From NCBI GenBank assembly GCA_032716605.1, contig CM064501.1, positions 22,559,008 to 22,623,007 of the forward strand: a stretch of DNA of 64,000 bases, given 5' to 3'. Source of the stretch: Paralithodes platypus. Its lineage: Eukaryota > Arthropoda > Malacostraca > Decapoda > Lithodidae. A model generated the notes under the pieces. The model saw only the letters and a list, made by a program, of their open reading frames with translations. It did no database searches and was not told where the DNA came from. Each line of letters opens with the position of its first letter. The first letter of the stretch is position 1. Below, piece after piece: positions 33,011 through 44,746 of this stretch. Position numbers and translations under genes: made by a program.

Positions 33011-35990
33011 GTGAGTAAAATAGAAATAATCAGTCAAGATAGTGCGGATATAGTGATGTGTAATAGTAGTATCGATAACACTACACATGTAACTGATAGT
33101 AAAGATGAGAATACTGATAGAGTAGAATTTCCGTCTAGAGCTAGTAGTTCAACAGGAAATAATAAGTTAGCTAAACACAATAGAAAATTAGTTGCAAATA
33201 AAAGTAATAGGTTGAGGGTATATTATACAAATTGTAGGAGTTTATGTAACAAAATGAACTAACTTAGAGCACTCGTTAGCACAGAAAATATAGACATAAT
33301 AGCGCTAACTGAAACGTGGATTAATACAGAATCTAGGCATTTTTTAGCAGAATTTTATATTCCAGGATATAGTTTGTTTAAATATGACCGAACAAGTAGG
33401 AGGGGCGGGGGTATAGCAGTGTTTGTCAGGAGTACATTAAAAAGCTGTTTTAAATCAGGTATTAGACTAAATAATGATAATGAAAGTGTTTGGGTAGAGG
33501 TTAACGAAGGTAGTGAGACCATAGTTATTGGAGTTATATATAGACCGCCTAATATGAGTAGAAATGGCGGAACATCGTTATGGGAGGAAATTAAAATAGC
33601 ATCAAGGTTTAGCAATGTGTGCATTATGGGGGATTTTAATTTTCCGAACATTGATTGGCAGCACCAAATAGGTGACTCCGATTCAGTAAAGTTTATTGAG
33701 GTAGTACAAGATAGTTTTTTATTTCAATTCATAGATACGCCGACTAGAGGTATTAATATTCTTGATTTAGTTTTCAGTAACAATGAACATATGATAAATG
33801 ATGTAGAGATTGGTGACCACCTAGGAAATAGCGATCATAAATCTATTTATTTTAATATACAATGGACAGGGAATGCTAAAGAGAATACGATACTTATCCC
33901 AGATTTCAGAAAAGCCGATTATGGTGGGCTAAGAAGAGACTTAAGGGTGGACCCTATTGTTAAGCAATTAAGTCAGGATATGCCAGAGTTAAACTTGCCA
34001 CCTACATATAACCAGTTTATTGCTTCACTCCACAATGCTCAAAATAAATATATCCCTAAAAGAAGATTTAGATCGACGCAGAACCAACCAAAATGGATGA
34101 CTAATAAGCTAATAGATCTTATAGGAAAAAAGAAAAGAATATATCGAAAAATAAAGAAAGGTGAAAATCATTTACATATATACTATCAGACTCTATCAAG
34201 ACAGGTCAAAAAGGAAATCAGGAAAGTAAAAAGAAATTATGAAATAAGGATAGCCAGTGACTCAAAAAATAACCCTAAAGCTTTTTACCAACTATATAAA
34301 TCTAAAGTTAGAGATGTAATAGGCCCCCTAAAAACTTCAATAGGAGAAATAACAGAAAATTATTTAGAAATGTGCAGTACATTAAATAGTCAGTTTCTTT
34401 CCGTTTTCACTAATGAAAATTTGGCACAGATTCCAGAAGTCAATATGGTATATAGTGATAGTATAGAAAATATGTTAAGTACAGTTAGTATAAGTAGAAA
34501 TGATGTGCTTAAGGAAATTGACAGACTGAAACCTCAAAAATCGCCTGGTCCTGACGAGGTATATGCTAGAGTATCAAAAGAATGCAGAGATGAGTTAAGT
34601 AGCCCATTAGCATTTTTATTTAACAAGACATTAGAAACAGGTTTAGTTCCAGAAGCTTGGAAGCTTGCAAATGTAGTTCCGATCTTCAAAAAAGGTGATA
34701 AATCGACAGCATCCAATTACCGTCCCATTAGTCTCACATCAATCATAGAAAAGTTGCTAGAGTCTATTATTGCTAGGAAAATTAGAAGCCACTTAGAAAA
34801 ATTTAACTTAATAAATTCTTCTCAGCATGGATTCACTCAGGGACGTTCTTGCCTTACTAATTTGCTTAGCTTTTTCTCAGAGGTATATGAAGCAGTAGAT
34901 AGTGACAAGTCATATGATATTATTTATTTAGATTTCAGTAAAGCTTTCGACAGAGTCCCTCATGAGAGATTGATGAGAAAGGTTGAGGCACATGGAATAG
35001 GAGGATCGTTGTTGGGATGGATTAGGTCATGGCTAATTGATAGGAAACAGAGAGTCAGCATAAATGGTACCAAGTCAGAGTGGGGAGCAGTCAAAAGTGG
35101 TGTCCCCCAGGGATCGGTATTAGGTCCCCTGTTGTTTCTTATATACATAAATGACCTAGATTTAGGTATAACTAGTAGGATAAGTAAATTCGCAGACGAT
35201 ACTAAAATAGGGAGATCAATTGATTCAGATAGCGATATAGAGTGCCTCCAAAGGGATCTAGATACCTTACATGAATGGTCAGTAAATTGGCAGATGAAGT
35301 TTAACATTGACAAATGCAAGGTATTAAAGATAGGGAAGATGCAAACAAATGTTAAATATAAACTAGCTAATTTAGAATTAGAAAATTCAGACTGCGAGAA
35401 AGATCTAGGTGTGTTTGTTAGCAATGATTTGAAGCCTAGAAAACAGTGTATAAGCGTTCGTAATAAGGCAAACAGGATTCTCGGGTTCATCTCTAGGAGT
35501 GTGAGTAACAGAACTGCTGATGTTATCTTAAAACTTTACTTGTCATTAGTGAGACCCCATATGGATTATGCTGTCCAATTTTGGTGTCCTTATTACAGAA
35601 TGGACATAGATTCATTGGAGAGAGTACAGCGTAGAATGACAAAAATGATCCATAATATTAGAAATCTTCCGTATGAAGAAAGGTTGAAGAAATTAGGTTT
35701 ACATTCGTTAGAGAGACGCAGGGTTAGAGGGGATATGATAGAGGTGTTCAAGTGGGATTAACAAAGGGGACATGACAAATGTACTAAAGCTCAGTGATAG
35801 CGAATGAACTCGTACCAATGGTTTCAAATTAGATAAATTTCGTTTCAGAAAAGATATAGGCAAATATTGGTTTGGTAACATAGTTGTAGATGGGTGGAAT
35901 GGACTACCAAGTGCTATAGTGGGATCTAAAACTGTAGGGAGCTTTAAGATAAAATTGGATAAGAATATGGACGAGAAGGGTTGGGTGTGA
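33011..35990 (+). pseudogene. LINE 2 ORF2: AP endonuclease-reverse transcriptase, nearly intact
   Basis: One frame runs 33011-35761 with a single in-frame TAA at 33260-33262, inside the endonuclease start (YYTNCRSLCNKMN). Then come ALTETW, IYRPP, GDFNFPNIDW and GNSDHKSI (endonuclease), SPGPDEVYARV, NYRPISLTS, QHGFTQGRSCLTN, YLDFSKAFDRVPH, SGVPQGSVLGP and FADD (35189-35200, RT catalytic Asp pair), and a C-terminal region (VQRRMTKMI). A one-base shift near 35756 breaks the end, which continues in another frame, through a TGA near 35805, to VDGWNGLPS and the stop at 35988. About 990 codons in total. Confidence 0.93.
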
Positions 35991-36334
35991 AGGGGGATCA
36001 GCCGGGTTGGGCCAATCAGCGCTCTGCAGACCTCCATAATCCTGCGTTAATCTCTAACCGTTTTGGTAAGATGATCCTCAGGGTATTAGAGTGTTGAGCC
36101 TATAATTGGGCTTTGTAATTGAATTGGGGTTGTGTGGGACAGGGATCTGCCTTGGTTAGGCCAATCGGCTTTCTGCAGACTCCCATTTTCTTATGTTCTT
36201 ATGTTCTTAAATTATAAGTCCAGGCAAGAGAAGAGTAACCCCCAGAAATAAATAAAGACAATCAACACAGGTAAGACATATAATTTCAAACAAAGCATGA
36301 AAATCAGCAGCAAAGAGACCTGTAGGCTACACTG

Positions 36335-36880
36335 GTGTTCAGTGACAGCTTCCTGCGGGGACAAAGGCCTGCTTTTGCTGCAAGAAACGCAAAGAAAAGA
36401 TCTGTAAATGTTATACCAGGTGGAAAGCTTGAGCACATCACCAATGACGTAATCAAAGATCACATTCCTGCTAACGCCTGTGTTATGGTTAACGTGGGAA
36501 GTAACGACTGCTTTGATGGAGGTAAAGTTTCAATACAAAATATAGTAGGTAAATACCGGACTCTGATCATGGAAATGAAAAACAAGGCAAATAAATGTAT
36601 AGTAAATGGCATGGTACCAAGACTTAAGTCAGGATCGTATAGTCTGAACCGAGCCACTGAAATAAATGATGCAATCCAGGCTATGTGTTCAAGTGAAAAG
36701 GTGCATTATGTACAAAACTGGAGGGAAATGTTGGAAATGTTGAGGGCAAACCAGACCTGTATAAGAAAGATGGTGTTCATCTTTCAAACAAAGGAGTTGA
36801 GTACATGAGTGAAATCCTAAACAAAGTGGTTTATGATGCCCATGAAAATATTGAGTTGAGAATTAACGCATCTGAATATT
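36335..36880 (+). pseudogene. LINE 3 ORF1: SGNH-type esterase, broken
   Basis: The frame 36335-36808 has FSDSFLRG where the nucleophile motif GDS is expected, VNVGSND (about 36487-36507) and, after a frame change near 36755, KKDGVHLSNKGVEYM (about 36765-36809). The Gly of GDS is replaced by Ser in this copy. No coiled-coil part is seen upstream, so it is probably 5'-truncated. Confidence 0.8.
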
Positions 36881-37163
36881 GACATAGTCCATCAGCATCT
36901 CTCTCCCCTCGCAGTATTACTTCTGTGACCCGCAAAATTAAAACCTCAGTAAAATCCAACCAAACCAACAATAATTCCATTCTTAAGGGGGATAAGCCTC
37001 ACCCCCCTATCCCCCCGCACACCTCTTTTTAACTCCCTCACCCCCCAAACCGTTACAGGTCAACCCACCAATAATTACCCTCTAATTATCTCCAAGGTCG
37101 CCCATCCCTCGGTTAAGACTTCCGGTCAGGTTTTTAAACACAGAAGGGTTGAAAATTCCATTA

Positions 37164-38154
37164 AGATAATGTCCTTCAATGCCTGCTCTATTAGATAATG
37201 TCCTTCAATGCCTGCTCTATTAGATAATGTCCTTCAATGCCTGCTCTATTAGAAATAAGATAATGTCCTTCAATGCCTGCTCTATTAGATAATGTACTTC
37301 AATGCCTGCTCTATTAGAAATAAGATAATGTCCTTCAATGCCTGCTCTAGAATGTCCTTCAATGCCTGCTCTATTAGATAATGTACTTCAATGCCTGCTC
37401 TATTAGAAATAAGATAATGTCCTTCAATGCCTGCTCTATTAGAAATAAGATAATGTCCTTCAATGCCTGCTCTATTAGATAATGTCCTTCAATGCCTGCT
37501 CTATTAGAAATATGATAATGTCCTTCAATGCCTGCTCTATTAGATAATGTCCTTCAATGCCTGCTCTATTAGAAATATGATAATGTCCTTCAATGCCTGC
37601 TCTATTAGATAATGTCCTTCAATGCCTGCTCTATTAGAAATAAGATAATGTCCTTCAATGCCTGCTCTATTAGAAATAAGATAATGTCCTTCAATGCCTG
37701 CTCTATTAGATAATGTCCTTCAATGCCTGCTCTATTAGAAATATGATAATGTCCTTCAATGCCTGCTCTATTAGATAATGTCCTTCAATGCCTGCTCTAT
37801 TAGAAATATGATAATGTCCTTCAATGCCTGCTCTATTAGATAATGTCCTTCAATGCCTGCTCTATTAGAAATAAGATAATGTCCTTCAATGCCTGCTCTA
37901 TTAGAAATAAGATAATGTCCTTCAATGCCTGCTCTATTAGAAATATGATAATGTCCTTCAATGCCTGCTCTATTAGATAATGTCCTTCAATGCCTGCTCT
38001 ATTAGAAATAAGATAATGTCCTTCAATGCCTGCTCTATTAGAAATAAGATAATGTCCTTCAATGCCTGCTCTATTAGATAATGTCCTTCAATGCCTGCTC
38101 TATTAGAAATAAGATAATGTCCTTCAATGCCTGCTCTATTAGAAATAAGATCAA
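37164..38154 (+). repeat. Minisatellite, ~30 units of 36 and 29 bp, derived from LINE endonuclease code
   Basis: Units are taatgtccttcaatgcctgc plus ctattagaaataaga (36 bp) or the same without 7 bases (29 bp), often alternating in a 65-bp higher-order repeat. I counted about 30. The flanks show the source: just before the array is ccattaagataatg and just after is agaaataagatcaatgaat, so one unit reads KIMSFNACSIRN, equivalent to LKVFYANARSIRNKFSDL, the first endonuclease motif of LINE 1. The 29-bp units break the reading frame. Confidence 0.95.
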
Positions 38155-39560
38155 TGAATAACGGTGTCTTCTATTAACTGAACAAACTGATATTATAAGC
38201 ATCACCTAAACTCATCTTGATTTAAATAACAAAGACCTAATTTCCGAGTACAACATATATGGCTACAAATGTATTAATTAAGACCGTAACAATAAACAGA
38301 AAGGAGGAGGTGTAGCAATGTATATTATTATCTAAGTTGATGCCAGAAAAAATCACCCTCCTCCCTTGTAATCTAGAAATAGTGTGTGCGCGAATTAATA
38401 TCAATAAAACAAAGATTCATATCACAACAGCTTACAGACCTCCAAGCTACAAAGATAGTGACGATGTAATATTTTACGATATGCTAAATAAAACTCTTTC
38501 AGATAAATGTATTTATCTAGGCGATTATAATGTCCCTAATATAGAATGGAATCTTGTCACAGGAAATAACGCTAACTCAATCAAAATGATAGATTTCATA
38601 GAAGATAATTTCCTATATCAGTGTGTAAAGGAAGCAACACATGAAAATAATATTCTTGACCTTGTCATAAGTACCCATGAACATTTAGTTACTAATTTAG
38701 AGGTAGGTGAACACCTGTCAAATTCCGACCATAGACTCATTAGGTTCGATGTAAATTGCAGCTATACTATTGACAAAAAAAAATCCTGGAACCAGATTTT
38801 ATAAATGCTGATTTTGACAAACTTAGGCAAACACTGCATAACACACACTCACGGCTAGATATGAATAACGAAATAAGTGATATGTGGGAATAGTTTAAGT
38901 ACATGTTTATGATGGCACAGAATAAATATGTTCCAACAAAAATTAAACAAACGAGTGAAATAAAAAAACACACCATGGTTCAACAGTGAAATCCGTAATG
39001 CAATAATAAATAGACAGAAAATGCTCAAGCTTAAAAAAAATGACTACTAATGACCAAGTAAAAGAATTATACAACCTTGTTAGAAGAAATGTTTAGAGAC
39101 TGATTAGATCCGCTAAACGTTATTATGAAGTATCTATAGCCAGAAACAGCATCGACAACCCAAAGCATTTTTATAGATACGTCAATAACAACAGAGAAAT
39201 AAAAAGCGGAATAGGCCCATTAACTAGAGATGATCAAATAGTGACAGCCGACATAGATATTGCAAATACACTTAACGAATATTTTTGTTCTGTTTTTACA
39301 AACGAAGTAAAGAATAATACAAAACATAGGGCAGTAACAACGCAAGAAATAGGAAACTTTACTATCAGCGCAAGTGAAGTATTATGTAAATTAAATAAAT
39401 TAAATATCAACAAGACTCCGGGGCCTGATAATTTCCATAATAGGATAGTAAAACAAGTAAAAGAAGAAATATGCGAATCCCTGACCATTATCTTTAACTC
39501 ATCACTACAGCAGGCCCGGATTGCATACCTAATGATTGGAAAACAGCCAACATTATCACA

Positions 39561-39976
39561 GTGGTGATGGTCTGGTCTATCTGAGTGAGAACTGAGCGAT
39601 CTCCGCCATACCCATAGCTTACTCTGACTGTTCCTTTTACTTTTATATTTTCTAGATCTCAAGTGACGGCGTCTCTTCCGTGGATTAACCTCCCAATCTA
39701 CCAAGATTGGAAGCCAAAGCGTCACATTTTTCCTTTGCCCCTCAACTTTCTCTTCATAATTGCTGAGGGGCACAGGGCCCTGGGTGGGGCTTTGGTTTCC
39801 CGGGCATTTCCGCACCCTCCTCAGCTCCCCGCCATGGAGTGGCTTCGGTCACCCAGGCTTTATTGTGGTCGGCAGGGAGGGTTCTGTGGGGGCATTCGGT
39901 TATGGCCTTGGCCTTGCTTGGGGCCTTGGGGCTGTTCGGCCAGGCAGCTTGGGGAACAACAACAACAACAACAACA
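39561..39976 (+). mobile_element. Short retroposed insertion with (CAA)n tail
   Basis: It splits the RT coding sequence between the codons for NIIT and PIHKKG. It ends in seven or eight AAC units (39953-39975), a 3' tail like those of several LINE and SINE families. No tRNA-like head or open gene is convincing. A target duplication longer than a few bases is not obvious. Confidence 0.7.
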
Positions 39977-41098
39977 CCCATTCACAAAAAGGGTGATCGA
40001 GCCAAAGCTAGTAATTACAGGCCTATAAGCTTAACGTCAGTAATAGGACAAAATCTTGAAACCATTTTAAGAGACATAATAGTTGAGTATCTTGAATCTA
40101 ATGAATTAATAAGAAACAGCCAGCACGGGTTTAGGACCAGAACATCGTGCCTAACAAACCTCCTCGAATTTTATAATGAATTGTTTACTCTTAATGACTC
40201 AACTATTAATAAGGCGCTTGACATAGTCTACCTAAAATTTCAAAAGGCGTTTGACAAGGTACTTCACAATAAATTATTAGACAAACTAGAAATGCTCGAA
40301 ATAAAGGGTAATTTATATCAATGGATTAAAAGCTGGCTTGCAAACAGAAAGCAAAGAGTTGTTATTAATTAATGGTATAGAATCAGATTGGGTGCCTGTT
40401 ACTAGCGGTGTGCCTCAAGGATCGGTCCTTGGTCCAATTTTATTTATCATGTATATAAATGATATTGATGTAGGTCTGAATAACTTTATCTCCAAATTTG
40501 CTGACGATACAAAAATAGGGAACATAGTCTTGAGTGAGGAAGACAGAAATAGCCTACAGTCCGACTTAAGCAAAATAGTTGAATGGTCAGAAAAGTGGCA
40601 AATGCCCTTTAATGTTGACAAATGTCAAATTTTGCATGTTGGTTTAAAAAACAAAAAGTATGATTATCAAATGAAAGGCCAACCAATAAAAGTAGATTCT
40701 AAGGTTAAAGATCTGGGGGTTATTATATCAGAAAACCTAAAATCCTCAGAGCAATGTGCGGCTGGGGCAAATAAAGCTAACAAAGCCTTGGGAGTTATCA
40801 AAAGAAATTTTACCTATAAAAACGAAAGCATTATTTTGCCGTTATTCAAAAGCATTTTGAATATGGAGTTCAGTTCTGGTCCCCGTATCTCAAGAAAGAC
40901 ATTAAAAAAATCGAATATGTGCAGCGTAGAGCAACTAAACTAATTCTCTCTCTAAAAAAACAAGCCATATTATAAAAGATTTAAAAAAATAAATTTGTTC
41001 TCGCTTAAGAAACGAAGGTTGCGAGGCCAGCTTATCGAGTGTTTTAAGATACTTAAAGGATTTGACAGAGTAGATATCAGTGCACTGTTCACGATTAA

Positions 41099-41754
41099 CC
41101 CGGCAGCTGAGGGAAGACTCAATTGATGTTCTACTGGGCGGCTGCGGGAAGACTCATATGATCCATATGATTCAATATGACTCATATGACTCCATATGAC
41201 TTATATGATTCAAAAATAAACATTTGAAACACCCCAGGGGCACTAAATAAAAAGCAATTTGTGTTTAGGTGAGATAATTTCCCTCCATTACTTTCTACCA
41301 CTCCTACACATGTGTTCCCCCCCCCCCCCCCTTTTTTTTCCCCCTCCTCAATTATCAAGTATTTTCTCTATTATTCCCGATATTTATCGAGTATTTTCGC
41401 TGGAGGATGGGTGGGAGAGAGAGAGGAAGGTGGGGGAGTGTAAATCCGACCCTCCAACCCTCCCCTGCCCTCTCAGTGCTATGCGAGAGACGAGAGAGAG
41501 AGGGTGTCTCTCTCTCACTGCTCAAGGCCAGATTACGACCGCGGGGCTAAAATATACAATTTTCACCAGCCAATTGCTGTTACCACTTGTTTTAATGCTT
41601 TCCCATGTTCATATGTTCATATTAAAAGTAAAATAGGTGCATATGGATAAGTATTAATTATATATATGGTAAATTGACGATTTTAGTGAAGAATGAATCA
41701 GTAAACCTTCGCACCGCGGGCACTTTCAAATACCATACCTGCGCAGCTAAGAGG
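41099..41754 (-). mobile_element. MITE-C copy 2, 656 bp, inside LINE 3
   Basis: TTAA flanks at 41095-41098 and 41755-41758. Removing it plus one TTAA joins ACGATTAATAACAG, which restores the LINE frame (FTINNSAATRGNG). The ends read CCCGGCAGCTG and, inward from the right, CCTCTTAGCTGCGC. It includes pyrimidine runs (CCCCCCC then TTTTTT near 41320) and shares gataagtattaa and similar blocks with the B family. Confidence 0.9.
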
Positions 41755-42149
41755 TTAATAACAGTGCTGCAACCCGAGGTAATGGAATGAAATTAATTAG
41801 AAAAAAGGCATCCTTAGATGTGACACAAAATCTCTTCACATACAGCGAGGTTAAAGAGTGGAATAGTTTACCAAGGGAGGTGGTCGACAGTAATTCAATT
41901 GATACGTTTAAGAAAAGACTTGACGATCATCTGATGAAGGTTGGATTGATATGAATTAATCGATAGGCATGTGTAATTTCCCTTCCAAACTAATTTCTAT
42001 CTATACTATATACAAACTTTCCTTGTGCGTATTTCCTGACCCATAAGGTTACACTTCATCCTATCTTCCAGTACGGCTTATTAGCCGGAGGGAGCGGAGG
42101 CTGGGGAGAGAGCCTTCTACTTTACTATCCTGTTCTTCCACTATGAACT

Positions 42150-43290
42150 GTCCCTGTCTAGTAGTATTAAGGCCGGACCACCTAGTTGGGACTGCAAAGT
42201 CTGTGTGGTCTGAGTATCTGTGTAACTCTATGTAACATTGCTTTGGTACAGGGATTACTATAATAATTATTAGAGTATGCAGTACCGACAAGCGCCATAG
42301 TTTTAGTAAACCTACAATAGTAAGGCTGGTTGGAAGAGCGTAAAGCATGGTTCACACATACAAGAGTCGGTGCCCGAGTCCAGCATGAGTGAGGACATTT
42401 TCAGATTCGGCCATGACTCGGTCATACTCTTCGTGACTCGTGTTACACTCGTGTGAGTCGTGTTGGTATCGGGGTGTATCCTGGAGACTCGTGACGTGGC
42501 CTAGAAATTTCATGCCTGCATGAAATTTCTTGTCCCCGTTAAGAGTCCGAAGGACACACGTGTAGACACGTGTTGACTCTTGTTGACTCTTTGTGACTCG
42601 TGTTGACTCTTGTTGAACTCTGCATAACTCTTCGTGGCTCGTGTTGACTCTTGTTACACTCTTGGGTAAATCGGGCACCTGCACAATGAGGGCCACTCTT
42701 AGGAGCACTCTTCGTGACTCTTGTGACACTCTTGTTGACTCTTGTTGCACTCTTGTTGACTCGTGTTGACTCGTACCGACTCTTTGTTTTCGTATCCTGG
42801 AATTTGACCGTTATTTTTCAAATTTCCTCAACTCGTGTTGGGTTCGTTTTACACTCTGGTGAAACAATTCCCTACTTAAGTCCTGCGATACGAGAGCGTA
42901 AAACACTGGTGAAACGGCTCGTACTCATATAACCCCAACATTTAACATCAAAGTTCTTTCAGAGATTCCTGTAGGAAGTCGAGGTCAAGGACTCGTAGTG
43001 GAGGGCGTAAGACACTGGTGAAACGACTCCCTACTCAAGTCCTATGATACGAAAGCGTAAGACACTGGTGAAACGGCTCGTATATGTAAATGACCTCAAC
43101 CCCGCAGATCTTCAGAAGACCCCAAGGAAGTCATTGCCAACTCTGCAACCATCACACGGAAGGACCATCACCACGGACCGTTATCAGGAATATAACACAG
43201 CCGCATCTTCAAAGACCTGCCAAAGATCTTCCCCTTGAGATGCCTAGTGGATCCTCGATCGTGCTGTTATATAATATAACGAACCGCCCC
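42150..43290 (+). mobile_element. LTR-like element X, copy 4, diverged and truncated
   Basis: It shares with copies 2 and 3 the blocks aaggctggttggaagagcgt, gtgaaacggctcgta and cctagtggatcctcgatcgt, and has about four motif copies (near 42845, 42896, 43007, 43058). The TGAGAT start and TATAACA end are not found. It contains the insertion at about 42350-42845. Confidence 0.75.
42350..42845. repeat. Insertion rich in GACTCNTGTT units inside X copy 4
   Basis: It begins inside a motif copy (gagcgtaaagcatggttcac), which resumes as ttttacactctggtgaaac. The inside has many near-repeats of gactcttgtt and gactcgtgtt in both directions, so the small open frame on the minus strand is a repeat artefact. 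Class unknown. Confidence 0.5.
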
Positions 43291-44011
43291 ATGCACCTCT
43301 GTCCCCAGTCAGTCGACGCCCCTCCCCCCAACCAGCACCGCCTTCGTTCATGTACAATCGCGCTAAGAAGTCATGACTCGATTCCCAGTACGTTTTGTTC
43401 AGAAAGTGCTATCTGGCAACTATTGAGGCTCTACTATATTCATATATTACACACCAGGGAGAACTGTATTGAAGGACAAAATACCAAAAACACGATATAT
43501 AAGTATTGCTACAATATATTTATCTCATTATGTGAGAGCAAACCAAATAATACGAAAGTTGAGACTAACCCGAACGAAAGAATGTGAAACTCGTAGTATT
43601 TCGCTCACTAGATTCAGGATTAAAATGTGGAGGAAGTCTCTTAATGCTTGTATTACTTTTTAAGCCAACAATACTGGGAGAAAAGTATCTCATAAAATTA
43701 AACCCAACGTTAAAAGTAATATTCAACCCATGAGTGTCAATTTAATCACGTAAATAAACATATAACAGATTGTTTTTTCCACATTTAATTCTCTAAGTGG
43801 GACAAGTCTGCCTTAAAAACCAAAGCGATCTCCAGTATATTTTGGGATAAAGCTTGAATACTCGAGAACAGCTTGTAATTTGTATAGACAGACGAAGAAA
43901 TTTAACTTATAACATATTTAATAACCCATAGGGACACCCATATAGGAACGAAAGATGGAAAGGCATGTAGTAAAGGACAAAGGTGGATATATGAGCGGAA
44001 GAGATACAAGC
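43291..44011. other. Unassigned DNA
   Basis: No domain-bearing frame or repeat recognised. Confidence 0.4.
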
Positions 44012-44254
44012 GGCTCGCTTGGTGTAGTGACTAGCGTCTCGGACTTCCACCCAGAAGGCCAGGGTTCGCGCCCACGCTCGGCGCATTAAAGATTTTTCAC
44101 AAGCACTGAGTCGTTACCATCCCTCATGAGCAAAGGGATGGGGTAGTAGTACAGGACCCCAATGGAAATACGCCTAATCGGCCTTATTGAGCTATCCTTA
44201 GCTAGCTTAGCATGCGCTAGCTTTAAGAACTATTATTATTATTATTATTATTAT
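44012..44254 (+). mobile_element. tRNA-derived SINE (family 1), copy 3
   Basis: Full copy with head, body and (TAT)n tail; one visible change in the B-box region (ccagggttcgcgccc). Confidence 0.92.
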
Positions 44255-44640
44255 CACTCTCCCTCATATACTGGCAGTGACTGACTTGTATTTTTATGCA
44301 GCAGCCGCAGGCCCTGGGAGTGTAACATGCTAGATAGCGCCAGGAAATTAAATACATTCATTATTCTATAAAGATATTGAAAACAAACCTTACTAATATA
44401 TATTCAAACAACAACATAAATATAATTTAAAAGGCCTAAATAGGTTAATTTTGTCAGTAGGCCAATTATTGGGAATATTCGGAGACCTATAGTTATAAAT
44501 TAGGGAATGACTGGGCTCTGACGGACAGTGGAGAGTTGCCAGCGGTAGCCAGATTTGGGGACTTTTGTCCGAGCCTTAGAAAAATCGAGTCATGACTTCT
44601 TAGCTCGATTGTACTTCCTCACTCCATCCTTCCACCTCTC

Positions 44641-44659
44641 TATATACTGTATATATATA

Positions 44660-44725
<66 letters not shown>

Positions 44726-44746
44726 ATATATAGAGAGAGAGAGAGA
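44641..44746. repeat. (TA)n-(GA)n microsatellite
   Basis: About 95 bp of TA with rare breaks followed by GAGAGAGA. Open frames across it on both strands are meaningless. Confidence 0.95.

Larger units (their letters stand above)
31930..36208 (+). mobile_element. CR1-like LINE 2, nearly complete
   Basis: About 4.3 kb: leader (31930-32046), ORF1 (32047-32944), ORF2 (33011-35990), a 3' untranslated region and a terminal repeat of TTATGTTC at about 36190-36208. A short 8-bp 3' repeat of this type, the two-ORF layout and an ORF1 esterase together point to the CR1 group. Only four disabling changes are seen, so it is young compared with LINEs 1 and 3. Confidence 0.88.
38155..41954 (+). pseudogene. 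LINE 3 ORF2: endonuclease-reverse transcriptase, broken
   Basis: Blocks are 38337-38804 (AYRPPSYKDSDD, LGDYNVPNIEW, LSNSDHRLI), 38810-39230 in mixed frames, 39241-39560 (NKTPGPDNFHNRI), 39977-40372 (KKGDRAKASNYRPISL, QHGFRTRTSCLTN, FQKAFDKV), 40338-40943 (SGVPQGSVLGP, FADD near 40498, DKCQILHVG), on to 41094, then 41759-41954 (VKEWNSLPREVVDS). A four-base TAAT repeat near 40367 shifts the frame. The coding sense resumes directly across the C element. Confidence 0.9.
36212..41980 (+). mobile_element. CR1-like LINE 3, decayed and hit by three insertions or expansions
   Basis: The same layout as LINE 2: ORF1 esterase (36335-36880), then ORF2 starting about 37150 and ending at 41954. It is lengthened by a minisatellite (37164-38154), a (CAA)n-tailed insertion (39561-39976) and a C element (41099-41754). 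Frameshifts and stops occur throughout. Confidence 0.88.

Noticed and set aside
37164..38154. CRISPR-like array
   Set aside because: Units abut without unique spacers and encode a LINE endonuclease motif; it is a minisatellite.
39839..40372. 177-codon frame joining the (CAA)n insertion to RT
   Set aside because: The first part is repeat DNA read through AAC units as poly-Thr; the real coding part begins at about 39977.
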